The notes: generated by a model not told the origin, from the sequence alone. Positions 8,328-16,080 are shown, counted from the first letter of the stretch. The stretch is DNA of 23,133 nucleotides from Clostridiaceae bacterium OM02-2AC (GCA_003481775.1 QULU01000014.1:1-23133), one strand, 5' to 3'. Made by a program: numbers and translations.

Positions 8328-9136
8328 GCAGCTTTGCAGATCTTCGGCTGATTGTTGCCGATTTGGATGGCACACTGCTGGATGATGAAAAGCAGTTGGA
8401 TGCCGGAATCGTTGATGTGATAAAGGAATTGGAGAAACGCGATATCATGTTCACACTGGCAAGCGGGCGCAATATTCATATTATGCAGCCATATCTGAAG
8501 GAGCTGTCCCTGCAGCTTCCCTTTATCGCAAATAATGGGGCGAATATGTTTCAGGGAGATGCCTGTATCTATGAGAAAAGCATGGAATCTGAAGAGCTGG
8601 CATTTGCTTTTCAGCAGCTGCAGCAACAGGATATTCCATGTATTGCTTACACAGACGATGTTGTTTTTACAACCTCACTGCAGGATGCGCGGCTCCAGTT
8701 CTTTCTGAACCGGCTGCGTGGAAAAACAAGGATGAAGCAGGCAGTCGATTATCGGGATATGCTGGGGCATGCTATCTTCAAGGTGGTTATGGTCGCAAAG
8801 GATGCGAATGTGATGGAGCCTGTTTTGCATACGATCAATGCGCATTGTGAAAGCCTGCATGCTGTACGCAGTGAGGATGATGTTTACACGATCACGCACG
8901 TGGATGCGACCAAGGGAAAGACACTGGTGCGGCTGATGGAGCTGCTGCAAGTACAGCCAAAGCAGACGATGGTGTTTGGCGATAACTTCAATGACGCGAC
9001 TATGTTTTCTGAATCCGGTATTTGCGTATGCATGGAAAACGGTCAGCCTGAGGTAAAGGAAAAGGCAGATTATATCGCAAAGGCGAATACCGAGCAGGGA
9101 GTCAGCCGGTTTTTGAAGGAATATGTGTTAAGGTAG
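8324..9136 (+). CDS. Cof-type HAD-IIB phosphatase
   Basis: A 270-aa haloacid-dehalogenase-superfamily hydrolase. Motif I is VADLDGTLLD (nucleophile Asp13, acid/base Asp15), motif II is FTLASGRN, the motif III lysine is in the DATKGKT region (about Lys197), and motif IV is VFGDNFNDATM (Asp220, Asp224). The cap domain lies between residues about 85 and 185. It is the last gene of the ula operon, overlapping ulaE by ATGA with no good ribosome site of its own, so it depends on coupling. HAD-IIB enzymes dephosphorylate sugar phosphates and FMN-like compounds. Here it could relieve sugar-phosphate stress or clear stalled ascorbate intermediates; the substrate is unknown. Confidence 0.88.
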   Translation: MSSFADLRLIVADLDGTLLDDEKQLDAGIVDVIKELEKRDIMFTLASGRNIHIMQPYLKELSLQLPFIANNGANMFQGDACIYEKSMESEELAFAFQQLQQQDIPCIAYTDDVVFTTSLQDARLQFFLNRLRGKTRMKQAVDYRDMLGHAIFKVVMVAKDANVMEPVLHTINAHCESLHAVRSEDDVYTITHVDATKGKTLVRLMELLQVQPKQTMVFGDNFNDATMFSESGICVCMENGQPEVKEKADYIAKANTEQGVSRFLKEYVLR

Positions 9137-9160
9137 AGAAGTATTAAATCTGATATGTTT

Positions 9161-9203
9161 AAAAAGGTTCGCAGGATGAACTGATTATCGTGCGAACCTT
9201 TTT
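9161..9203 (+). terminator. Intrinsic terminator of the ula operon
   Basis: AAAAAGGTTCGCA (9161-9173) pairs fully with TGCGAACCTTTTT (9191-9203) across a 17-nt loop. The 13-bp stem ends in a T run, 25 nt after the HAD stop. Confidence 0.88.
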
Positions 9204-9210
9204 GTGTCTT

Positions 9211-9495
9211 AACAATTGTGATGGTTCAGGGATTATGCTCATGAGAATGTATTATTCTTCTTTATATGAATATCTTGAACGCGAAAAAGGTATTTGTATC
9301 ACAAGCGTGTATGAGGATATTGAGGTTGGCTATGCACATGCTCTATCAGCAGTGAATTACAGGTCGTGAGAGCACACGGCATTGCTGCTGAGAACAAGGA
9401 CTTCTCTGGATCAGAATGGAAAACCTGTAGAATATGTTCGCTCCTATTACCGTGCAGAAAAATATAAATACGCACGCACGTTTGGTAAAGCATAA
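9211..9495 (+). pseudogene. Decayed GntR-family regulator, UTRA-domain remnant with in-frame stop
   Basis: Reading 9211-9495 in one frame gives about 94 residues resembling the end of a GntR/HutC UTRA sensor domain: YYSSLYEYLEREKG, then EDIEVGYAHALSAV, then TALLLRTRTSLDQNGKPVEY, then VRSYYRAEKYKYART and a terminal TAA. The order (SLYE.LE, LL..R...D..G.P.EY, ..YR...Y) is that of UTRA domains. A TGA at 9367-9369 interrupts the frame, and the whole N-terminal DNA-binding half is missing: the ula terminator sits where it should be. A weak hairpin (CACATA/TATGTG, 9506-9521) after the TAA may be the old terminator. The remnant probably no longer works; recoding or read-through cannot be excluded. 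Confidence 0.7.
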
Positions 9496-9567
9496 ATATA
9501 AAAAGCACATATTTCTATGTGAATCTTTGTGAAATTTCAAAAATATCTTCTGTTCTGCAACAAAGTG

Positions 9568-9576
9568 TGTTATGAT
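9568..9576 (+). promoter_or_regulatory. Extended -10 promoter of the DEAD-box helicase gene
   Basis: TG-T-TATGAT (9568-9576) is an extended -10 box. The -35 region (TTCTGT, 9548-9553) is poor, as is usual for extended -10 promoters. Predicted start near 9583 gives a leader of about 80 nt that contains the hairpin at 9602-9637. Confidence 0.6.
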
Positions 9577-9601
9577 GGGGTTGCTTAAATTCAAGGCTAA
9601 C

Positions 9602-9637
9602 GCGATACTTAGGGATGAACAATAAGTATCGCTTTTT
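9602..9637 (+). terminator. Leader attenuator-like hairpin ahead of the helicase gene
   Basis: GCGATACTTA (9602-9611) pairs perfectly with TAAGTATCGC (9623-9632) over an 11-nt loop, followed by TTTTT (9633-9637). It lies between the predicted promoter and the helicase ATG, so transcripts would end early unless the stem is melted or bound. RNA helicase genes are often autoregulated or cold-induced; here the switch could be temperature or the helicase itself (inference). Confidence 0.7.
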
Positions 9638-9661
9638 CATGCCTGATAGAAAGAAGAGAAC

Positions 9662-10975
9662 ATGAAATTTCACACATTACATATAACAGAGCCTATTTTA
9701 AAGGCTATTAAAGAACAGGGATATGTTGATCCCACACCAATTCAGGAACAGGCGATACCCTACGCTTTGCAGGGTCGTGACATTCTCGGCTGTGCACAGA
9801 CCGGTACCGGGAAAATAGCAGCATTTTCCATTCCGACGATTCAACTGCTGAAAACGCATCATAAACAAAGCATCCGCTCCCTGATCGTAACTCCGACCAG
9901 AGAGCTTGCCATTCAGATCCAGGAAAACATCACGGCGTATGCCCAATATACAACAATACGCAGTGCCGTCATCTTTGGTGGTGTACCGCAGAAGCCGCAA
10001 GAACGTATTTTGAAGGCCGGAGTGGATATTCTGGTCGCAACACCCGGTCGATTGAATGATCTGATTCAACAGGGCATAATTGACATCAGCCATATTGAAA
10101 TCTTCATTCTGGATGAAGCAGACCGCATGCTGGATATGGGATTTCTTCCGGATGTAAAACGGATCATCGCAAAGCTGCCCAAAAAGAAGCAGACATTGTT
10201 TTTCAGTGCTACCATGCCTTCAGAAATTCGTAAGCTTGCGCAGTCCTTATTGCATGAGCCTGTCAGCATTGAGGTGACACCAGCATCAACTACAGTGGAG
10301 AAGATTGATCAGAGCTTATATTATGTGGATAAAGCAAACAAAAAACGCCTGCTGTTAAAGCTTTTACAGAAGAACCGTGTACAAAATGCACTTGTATTCA
10401 CAAGAACGAAAAGCAATGCGAATCGCCTTGCAAAGTATCTGAATGAAAACGGCGTAACGAGTGGTGTAATCCATGGGAATAAGTCACAGAATGCGCGACA
10501 GCAGGCACTGCTGCAATTCAAGGAAGGAAAAAGTAGGGTACTGGTTGCTACAGACATCGCCGCAAGAGGGATTGATGTGCAGGAGCTGAGCCATGTATTT
10601 AACTTCGATATTCCCAATGAAGCTGAAGTATATGTACATCGCATCGGACGTACCGGTAGAGCTGGCAGACAGGGCTGTGCCATTGCTTTCTCTGACTGCA
10701 ATGAGGCAGAGTATGTAAAAAGCATTGAAAAGCTGATTCGTATGCACATACCGGTTGTGGAGGATCGTGAGTTTCCAATGCGTAATCTGGAGCCTGCAGC
10801 ATCTGTACAGTCGCAAAATAGAAGAAGGCAGAAATCCGCAGCGAAGCCTTCCGCATCCAATCGAAGCGAGAACCGCAGTGCTGCAGGGAAGCCGCAAACA
10901 TCGGCAGCTGCACCAAAACGGAACAACCGCAGACGCAGACCGCAGTCACAAAAGCAGCCGGTACATCCGGCATAA
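9662..10975 (+). CDS. DEAD-box ATP-dependent RNA helicase
   Basis: A 437-aa superfamily 2 helicase of the RhlE/CshA kind, which unwinds RNA in ribosome assembly, mRNA decay and cold adaptation. In order: Q motif GYVDPTPIQEQAIP (20-33), motif I AQTGTGKI (45-52), Ia PTREL (78-82), Ib TPGR (127-130), II DEAD (151-154), III SAT (182-184), IV LVFTRTK, V ATDIAARGID (296-305), VI HRIGRTGR (326-333). The basic tail (377-437, many Arg, Lys, Ser, Ala and Gln) is the usual RNA-binding extension. Oddity: Walker A ends in Lys51-Ile52, not Lys-Thr; the Thr normally binds magnesium (codon ATA, one transition from ACA). Activity may be reduced. Single-gene transcript with its own promoter, leader hairpin and terminator. 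Confidence 0.95.
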   Translation: MKFHTLHITEPILKAIKEQGYVDPTPIQEQAIPYALQGRDILGCAQTGTGKIAAFSIPTIQLLKTHHKQSIRSLIVTPTRELAIQIQENITAYAQYTTIRSAVIFGGVPQKPQERILKAGVDILVATPGRLNDLIQQGIIDISHIEIFILDEADRMLDMGFLPDVKRIIAKLPKKKQTLFFSATMPSEIRKLAQSLLHEPVSIEVTPASTTVEKIDQSLYYVDKANKKRLLLKLLQKNRVQNALVFTRTKSNANRLAKYLNENGVTSGVIHGNKSQNARQQALLQFKEGKSRVLVATDIAARGIDVQELSHVFNFDIPNEAEVYVHRIGRTGRAGRQGCAIAFSDCNEAEYVKSIEKLIRMHIPVVEDREFPMRNLEPAASVQSQNRRRQKSAAKPSASNRSENRSAAGKPQTSAAAPKRNNRRRRPQSQKQPVHPA

Positions 10976-10985
10976 ATATAAAGAG

Positions 10986-11029
10986 AGCCATCGAATAATC
11001 TGGTTAAATCAGTTTATTCGATGGCTTTT
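10986..11029 (+). terminator. Terminator between the convergent helicase and MATE genes
   Basis: AGCCATCGAATAA (10986-10998) pairs perfectly with TTATTCGATGGCT (11014-11026), followed by TTTT. On the minus strand the same stem is followed only by CTCTCTTTA, so it may also serve, less strongly, the leftward MATE gene. Confidence 0.85.
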
Positions 11030-11039
11030 ATCGATTTAT

Positions 11040-12395
11040 TTAAGAATCATAGCGTGTCATCCAGCTTCCCTTACGATAATATAGGAACAGCCATAAGGCA
11101 CTGGCAATCCATGTCAGCGGCCACCCCATAAAGACAACACCGATATCGTGAAACAACGGTACACTGGTTAGAATCCACGCCATACGCAGCCCGCACCAGC
11201 ATGTGACCATGACGATCATAGGAACAGTCGTAATACCTGCACCACGAATGATACCGTTAAAGGCATGGGATATTGCCAGGAAGATATAGCCCGGTGCAAG
11301 TACATGCATCATATACAGTCCATAATTGATAACTGTCGGATCACTGGAGAAAATCGCAAGAACATTAGGGCCTAAAATCAGCAGCAGGGCAGAAATGCAG
11401 ACAATCGTTATGACACTCATGAGAATGCCGGTCTTTGCTCCCTGCTTTACGCGGTCATATTTTTTCGCCCCCATATTCTGACCGGTAAACGTGGTCAGTG
11501 CCATGGAATAGCTCATAACCGGTAGTATGGCAAAGCCGTCGATCTTGGTATAGGAGCCGCAGCCTGCCATAGCCAGAGAACCGAAGGCGTTGATGTTGCT
11601 TTGTACGATAACATTGGAAAAGGAAACGATGGCATTCTGTAAACCGCTGGGAAGGCCCAGTCGGACAATTTCATAAAGCATATGCTTGTGAAAACGAATA
11701 TGTTTCAGCTTTACCTGGTATTCTTCCTTGGTACGCATAAGCAGAAGCATGGTTAATACAGCACTGATCGTCTGCGCGATCAGCGTGGCCCATCCAACTC
11801 CGGCAATTCCCATGTGAAAGACAATGACGAACAGCATATCCAGAATAATGTTGGTGACGGAAGACACGATTAGAAAGTACAGTGGATTTCTGGAATCGCC
11901 TACCGCTCGCAGGATACCGCTTCCCATGTTATAAACCATCACAGACAAAATGCCCAGAAAATAAATACGCAGATACAGTACGGAGCTTTCCATGACATCA
12001 CTTGGTGTTCCTACCCATTGCAATACATAAGGCGAAATAAGTACGCCAATCAGCGTCATAACAAGGCCTGCCGCAAAGGTCAGTGCCAGCGAGGTGTGCA
12101 CAGCGATGTGCAGCTCTTCTTTTTTTCTTGCGCCGAAATAGCGGGAGATGATAACACCGGCTCCGACCGCAAGTCCCATGAAAAAGCTGACCAGCAAATT
12201 GATGACAGGTGCACTGGAGCCAACAGCCGCAAGTGCCTGTGCTCCGATATAATTCCCCACAACAACGGAATCCACTGCATTATACAGCTGCTGAAACAGA
12301 TTGCCCAGCAGCAGTGGTATGGAAAACAGCAGAATTTCCTTCCAGATGACTCCCTCAGTCATCAAACCTCTGTTTTTTGACTTCTCTTTATTCAT
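11040..12395 (-). CDS. MATE-family multidrug/metabolite efflux pump
   Basis: A 451-aa, twelve-helix antiporter of the MATE superfamily (NorM/DinF type, normal length), probably driven by sodium or protons. The N-terminal block WKEILLFSIPLLLGNLFQQLYNAVDSVVVGNYIG, then ALAAVGSSAPVINL and GAGVIISRYFGA, are typical. The second half repeats the pattern (LGLPSGLQNAIVSFSNVIVQSNIN, FTGQNMGAKKYDRVKQG). AAAGGGG lies before the ATG. It is monocistronic, convergent with the helicase and divergent from the 12677 gene. The substrate cannot be read from sequence. Confidence 0.93.
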   Translation of the reverse strand: MNKEKSKNRGLMTEGVIWKEILLFSIPLLLGNLFQQLYNAVDSVVVGNYIGAQALAAVGSSAPVINLLVSFFMGLAVGAGVIISRYFGARKKEELHIAVHTSLALTFAAGLVMTLIGVLISPYVLQWVGTPSDVMESSVLYLRIYFLGILSVMVYNMGSGILRAVGDSRNPLYFLIVSSVTNIILDMLFVIVFHMGIAGVGWATLIAQTISAVLTMLLLMRTKEEYQVKLKHIRFHKHMLYEIVRLGLPSGLQNAIVSFSNVIVQSNINAFGSLAMAGCGSYTKIDGFAILPVMSYSMALTTFTGQNMGAKKYDRVKQGAKTGILMSVITIVCISALLLILGPNVLAIFSSDPTVINYGLYMMHVLAPGYIFLAISHAFNGIIRGAGITTVPMIVMVTCWCGLRMAWILTSVPLFHDIGVVFMGWPLTWIASALWLFLYYRKGSWMTRYDS

Positions 12396-12423
12396 TCTAC
12401 TACCCCTTTGATATTTGTATCTT

Positions 12424-12452
12424 ATTATACGCCTGTTTGGTTCAGAGGTAAA
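12424..12452 (-). promoter_or_regulatory. Promoter of the MATE gene
   Basis: On the minus strand: TTTACC (12452-12447), 17 nt, TATAAT (12429-12424), leaving a leader of about 25 nt before the ATG at 12395. Confidence 0.6.
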
Positions 12453-12647
12453 TGTTTAAAAATTGAAAAGAATCGGTTGTTCAAAGCTGGCGCAAACAGG
12501 ATTGTACGAGAAAGGTATTCCCCGGGAAATGGATACATAACCCATGAAAGTATACTTTTCCATAATTTTTCATAGAAAAAACATTGTAATTTTACGGTGT
12601 ATTTGTTATCGTATAAATGCTCACGCAATCGGATTCATATGATATAC

Positions 12648-12653
12648 TATAAT
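12648..12653 (+). promoter_or_regulatory. Possible -10 box for the 12677 gene
   Basis: TATAAT at 12648-12653, 23 nt before the ATG, with no good -35 at 17 nt. The rest of the 281-nt divergent gap (12396-12676) shows only a 12-bp palindrome AAAGTATACTTT at 12547-12558 and no gene. Confidence 0.35.
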
Positions 12654-12676
12654 AGGACAGGAAAGAGGTCATAAAC

Positions 12677-13501
12677 ATGGAAAATAATGAAATACTGGAC
12701 CTGCTGGAACAGGAATACCTGCAGGAATACAGAAAAATACAAAATCGACTTCTTAAAAAAATAAGAGAGAGCAGCTATCTGAATGTGGAGCTGCATGACA
12801 TCGCGAATCAACTGTATACTGCACAACTGCGGAGCCTGCAGCCACAGGCTATTTACAATGGGGATGAAGCTGCGTTTATCAATGGAATCGTGCGCAGCGT
12901 CCCGGAGCCGCTGCTGTTAAAGAACAAAAAAAGCAAGGCCGGAAACCGTGCGGTGATATGTATTCTGGTTGCTGTAATCATTATGATCAGCTTTTATGCA
13001 ATCAGCCGCAGTGTGGCGATCGATGACCAACGTAAGGCAATGGGCTATCTGCAGGAATCCAGCAATTATCGTACAATGCAGCAGGAAATAAAGGAAGAGG
13101 CTGTGTATACCTTCCAGCTGAAGGATGTGTCCTCTAATGAGGGACAGAAGGTATATGAGAGTGAGGGAAATACGATCTATCTTTCGGATGTTGAGGAAGA
13201 GACCGATGCCTATCTGATCTATTTTGAAGCAAGCGGGGAATTCAGCACACAGGGAGGAAGTATTGTCTCTGTTGTGTCCCATGATATAGAGAAAAAGCAT
13301 AAGGCTTATGAGCTGGAGGGAAGTGTGAATGTTCTGCTGGATGACGGTTCCCAGGAGCTTCCGTGGATGTATCTGAGCGTTAATAAAACGAAGAATAAGG
13401 ACGAATATGGCTTCCGTTTGAGTAAATCACTGGTTGCAGGACGCTCGAGTGTAAAGCTACAGCTAAAGGATTTAGTGAAAACTACATGGACACACAAATA
13501 G
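12677..13501 (+). CDS. Single-pass membrane protein of unknown function
   Basis: A 274-aa protein of no recognised family. The N-terminal 80 residues are charged and helical (DLLEQEYLQEYRKIQNRLLKKI). A single strong transmembrane helix follows at about 91-110 (RAVICILVAVIIMISFYAIS) after a Lys-rich stretch, so the N-terminus is probably cytoplasmic. The exported 160 residues are acidic and strand-rich. The layout (short helical inside, one helix, beta-rich outside) resembles anti-sigma factors or small surface sensors, but no motif supports that. AAAGAGG lies 8 nt before the ATG. Monocistronic; its stop codon lies inside the terminator. Confidence 0.7.
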   Translation: MENNEILDLLEQEYLQEYRKIQNRLLKKIRESSYLNVELHDIANQLYTAQLRSLQPQAIYNGDEAAFINGIVRSVPEPLLLKNKKSKAGNRAVICILVAVIIMISFYAISRSVAIDDQRKAMGYLQESSNYRTMQQEIKEEAVYTFQLKDVSSNEGQKVYESEGNTIYLSDVEEETDAYLIYFEASGEFSTQGGSIVSVVSHDIEKKHKAYELEGSVNVLLDDGSQELPWMYLSVNKTKNKDEYGFRLSKSLVAGRSSVKLQLKDLVKTTWTHK

Positions 13502-13512
13502 TGTGTCTTTTT
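13489..13512 (+). terminator. Terminator overlapping the stop codon
   Basis: GACACAC (13489-13495), loop AAATA, GTGTGTC (13501-13507), then TTTTT. The left arm encodes the last residues and the TAG (13499-13501) falls in the loop and right arm, so a ribosome at the stop would cover the hairpin. Confidence 0.8.
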
Positions 13513-13542
13513 AGATTGTGGTGATAAATAAAATTATAAGAA

Positions 13543-13587
13543 AAGTCATGTAATCACTGTTATGAATATCAGTGTTATACATGACTT
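13543..13587 (-). terminator. Terminator of the leftward small membrane-protein gene
   Basis: Long imperfect stem: AAGTCATGTA with ATCACTG on the left (13543-13559) against CAGTG with TACATGACTT on the right (13570-13587), with small bulges. Read leftwards it is followed by TTTTCTTATAATTTT, a U-rich tail, 57 nt after the small gene's stop. Confidence 0.55.
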
Positions 13588-13643
13588 CTTTAATATCTTA
13601 AGGCATCGTATAAGCAAACGGATTCTTTTAGGTAACGTTTTGC

Positions 13644-13799
13644 TTAGAATACCAAATATAAAATAAGAATAAATAATGCTAATACGCCTAAAACAAATAA
13701 ACCCGTTGCATAGCTTCTTGCATTATCATATAGCTGTTTGTTGAATTCTTCATTTTTCTTATTCAAATTTTTTAAACGCTTTCTTTCTTCATCAGTCAT
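13644..13799 (-). CDS. Small 51-aa single-pass membrane protein
   Basis: Short gene on the minus strand: ATG at 13799-13797, TAA at 13646-13644. A strong GGAGG lies 8 nt upstream of the ATG. The product has a charged helical N-terminus (MTDEERKRLKNLNKKNEEFN) and one C-terminal hydrophobic helix from about residue 31 (ATGLFVLGVLALFILILYLV). A weak promoter may lie at 13886-13914 (TTGTAG, 17 nt, TAAAAT on the minus strand) and a terminator follows. Function unknown; the topology suits a small membrane regulator or tail-anchored protein. The ribosome site, terminator and amphipathic-then-hydrophobic pattern argue that it is real. Confidence 0.65.
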   Translation of the reverse strand: MTDEERKRLKNLNKKNEEFNKQLYDNARSYATGLFVLGVLALFILILYLVF

Positions 13800-14110
13800 A
13801 ATGATATCCTCCATATGAAATCGTGCTAATTGGGTGAAATTCTGTGTTTATACTGCAGTGCTGCCAAGCGTTTATCCTTAATTTAATTTTAATAGAATAT
13901 GTATCTATCTACAATACATAAGGAAAAAAAGCCAGAATAATGGAAAACTTTACATATAAATCATTCAACATAGACAATGCTCTTCCTGCAAGTAGATGAA
14001 AAACAGGAACTGCGGAATGAATGTGTTACTATTATCCCTGTATCTTTTACATCCGTTATCAAAGCAGCACTTTACGATTTTATTTGCACATTCAGGCGTA
14101 ATTGTTAATC

Positions 14111-14139
14111 TGTTCTTAATGTGAAAGCAATCTTATAAT
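14111..14139 (+). promoter_or_regulatory. Promoter of the PTS-peptidase operon
   Basis: TATAAT at 14134-14139 is a perfect -10. The -35 TGTTCT (14111-14116) at 17-nt spacing is weak, as expected for an activator-dependent promoter. The first gene encodes a PTS-controlled activator that could act here. Confidence 0.55.
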
Positions 14140-14144
14140 GTGGA

Positions 14145-14158
14145 TGTAAGCGATACCG
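14145..14158 (+). promoter_or_regulatory. cre-like box at the transcription start
   Basis: TGTAAGCGATACCG fits 12 of 14 positions of TGWAANCGNTNWCA. It overlaps the predicted start just after the -10, where CcpA would block initiation directly. Confidence 0.5.
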
Positions 14159-14181
14159 AAAATAAGAAAGGAGAATCCTGT

Positions 14182-16080
14182 ATGAGATTATATTCCATAA
14201 TGAAAGACTTTCTGACAATGAAGGAATACCTGCCCATGGAATATTTCATGAAGCGATATGATGTATCCAGAAGAACGATACAGAATGACCTGTCATATCT
14301 GATACAGATTTCTTCAAGAAACGGGTATCAGCTGCACATGCGCAGAGGGAACGGATATCTGCTTGAAGTAATCAATGACCGTCTGCTGGATGAATTCATG
14401 AAATCGCTCGAGCATGAAACGATGTTTGATATGAAGGATCGTGTCAAGAACATGATGGCGTATCTGACATTGCAGGAAAGCTATGTTTCCATGGATCGTA
14501 TGGCAGAGCAGTTCCAAATTAGCCGCACCTCAGTAAAAAAGGATTTGCAGGAGGTGGAAAATCAGCTGCAGGTCCATCATTTACAGCTGGAAAAGAAAAG
14601 CCATTACGGCATCCGCATCCGTGGAGATACTCAGCATATCAGAAAGCTGATGAGCGAGCTGTATTTTGATGGGAATACCTTTATCACACAGGAGCTGGAA
14701 AAGGAGGAAGCTTCCTTTACCCGGATTCATGAGGTACTGGTACACAGCATTGAGCGGGAGCATCTCAACATCAATTACAATGAGTTGAAAAACGTTATCG
14801 TCTGGCTGAAGGTTACGCTGTATCTGGCGCAGATCCAAGCAGAGGAACGATATCATCCAACCGCGCGTAAGGACGCCTGTGAACGGGTTGGAGCTGAGGT
14901 CATACAGACCGTGGAAGGCTTATTCACCTATGGCATATCAAAAAAGACCTATCAGCAGTTTCTTGAGGTGCTGCGGATCAATATCCGGCAGATGGTGCCG
15001 GTCAGCTCCTTCAGTGTAAGCCTGCGTGCCGACATCAACCAGTTCCTGCAGGAATGCGATGAGGTATATGGAACAGAATTCAGTGAGGATGAAGTGTTTA
15101 AAACTTCACTGCTTACCCATGTATCCCTATTGATCGACCGATTGCATCAGAAAATATCGTATAAGAATAATCTGATCAGTGAAATTTGTATTCGCTATCC
15201 GATGATTTTCAACATTGCCATACGCTTTGCGGATATGCTGAAAGAAAAATATGATGTGGAAGCGACACACGATGAGGTCGGCTTTGTTGCGACACATTTT
15301 GCGGCGCACATGGAAAAGGAACGGGAGCTGCGTATCCGGCGGTTTAACCGCATCGGTGTCGTCTGTTCCACCGGTGGAGGCAGTGCGTACCTGATCAAGC
15401 TGCAGATAGAATCGCTGTTTGTCAAGGCAGAGGTGGAAACCTTCAGCTTTCTTCAGCTGGAGGAGCTGGAAGCGTTTCAGCCGGATTTGATTTTTACCAT
15501 CGTTCCTTTAAACCGGGAGTTCAGTGCTCCGATTATCTATATCAAGGAGCTGCTGGATGATCAGGATCTGATTCGTATTCGACAGGTGCTGCAGTTTGAT
15601 AACTGCGATTCCCTGAGCATTGCGGATGTGGATTCCTATATGTATTCCCTGTTCAGTCGTGATTTCTTTCAGATCAGTGAGGAAACGGACTATCTGCGTC
15701 TGCTGAAGCAGATGGCGGATCAGCTGGAAACCTGCGGCTATGGCGGTGCGCATTATGCGGATTACGTCATGGAACGTGAGTCCTATATGAGTACCGTATA
15801 CGCACATGGGGTTGCTATACCGCATCCGATTCAAATCCTTGCGGAAAAGAATATGATATCGGTCTGTATTTTGCATAAGCCGATACTGTATGAGGGCAAA
15901 GAGGTGCGCATTATCTTTATGATATCACTGACAAGAAGCAGCTATGAGATGCACAAGGATATCACCCGAAAGCTGTATCAGCTCATGAAGGATGAAAAGC
16001 GGCTGGAACAGGTGTTAAGCAGCAGGACACTGGAGGAGCTGTTGATTGTTATGAAGGAACTGGATGGAGGAAGTCTATGA
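14182..16080 (+). CDS. PRD-containing transcriptional activator (BglG/MtlR/LicR-type) with EIIB-like and EIIA domains
   Basis: A 632-aa multi-domain regulator phosphorylated by the PTS. In order: an N-terminal HTH (FMKRYDVSRRTIQNDLSYL), a second HTH (MAEQFQISRTSVKKDLQEV, about 106-126), two PRD regions, a EIIB-like domain with CSTGGGSAYL (Cys395), and a C-terminal EIIA type-2 domain with VAIPHP (His548). PRD2 keeps its histidines (LLTHVSLLIDRL, His313; EVGFVATHFAAHME, His372). In PRD1 the usual first His appears replaced by Trp in NVIVWLKVTLYL. The ATG at 14182 has AAAGGAG 8 nt upstream; an in-frame ATG at 14140 lies at the predicted transcription start and is rejected. As first gene it probably activates its own operon when the PTS substrate is present. 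Its stop overlaps the next start (ATGA). Confidence 0.9.
   Translation: MRLYSIMKDFLTMKEYLPMEYFMKRYDVSRRTIQNDLSYLIQISSRNGYQLHMRRGNGYLLEVINDRLLDEFMKSLEHETMFDMKDRVKNMMAYLTLQESYVSMDRMAEQFQISRTSVKKDLQEVENQLQVHHLQLEKKSHYGIRIRGDTQHIRKLMSELYFDGNTFITQELEKEEASFTRIHEVLVHSIEREHLNINYNELKNVIVWLKVTLYLAQIQAEERYHPTARKDACERVGAEVIQTVEGLFTYGISKKTYQQFLEVLRINIRQMVPVSSFSVSLRADINQFLQECDEVYGTEFSEDEVFKTSLLTHVSLLIDRLHQKISYKNNLISEICIRYPMIFNIAIRFADMLKEKYDVEATHDEVGFVATHFAAHMEKERELRIRRFNRIGVVCSTGGGSAYLIKLQIESLFVKAEVETFSFLQLEELEAFQPDLIFTIVPLNREFSAPIIYIKELLDDQDLIRIRQVLQFDNCDSLSIADVDSYMYSLFSRDFFQISEETDYLRLLKQMADQLETCGYGGAHYADYVMERESYMSTVYAHGVAIPHPIQILAEKNMISVCILHKPILYEGKEVRIIFMISLTRSSYEMHKDITRKLYQLMKDEKRLEQVLSSRTLEELLIVMKELDGGSL

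Noticed and set aside
12547..12558. AAAGTATACTTT palindrome between the MATE and 12677 genes as an operator
   Set aside because: It lies away from both predicted promoters and such AT-rich 12-mers occur by chance; kept only as a note.
13942..14001. Short 19-codon frame starting ATGGAAAAC on the plus strand
   Set aside because: No ribosome site of quality and no recognisable protein pattern.
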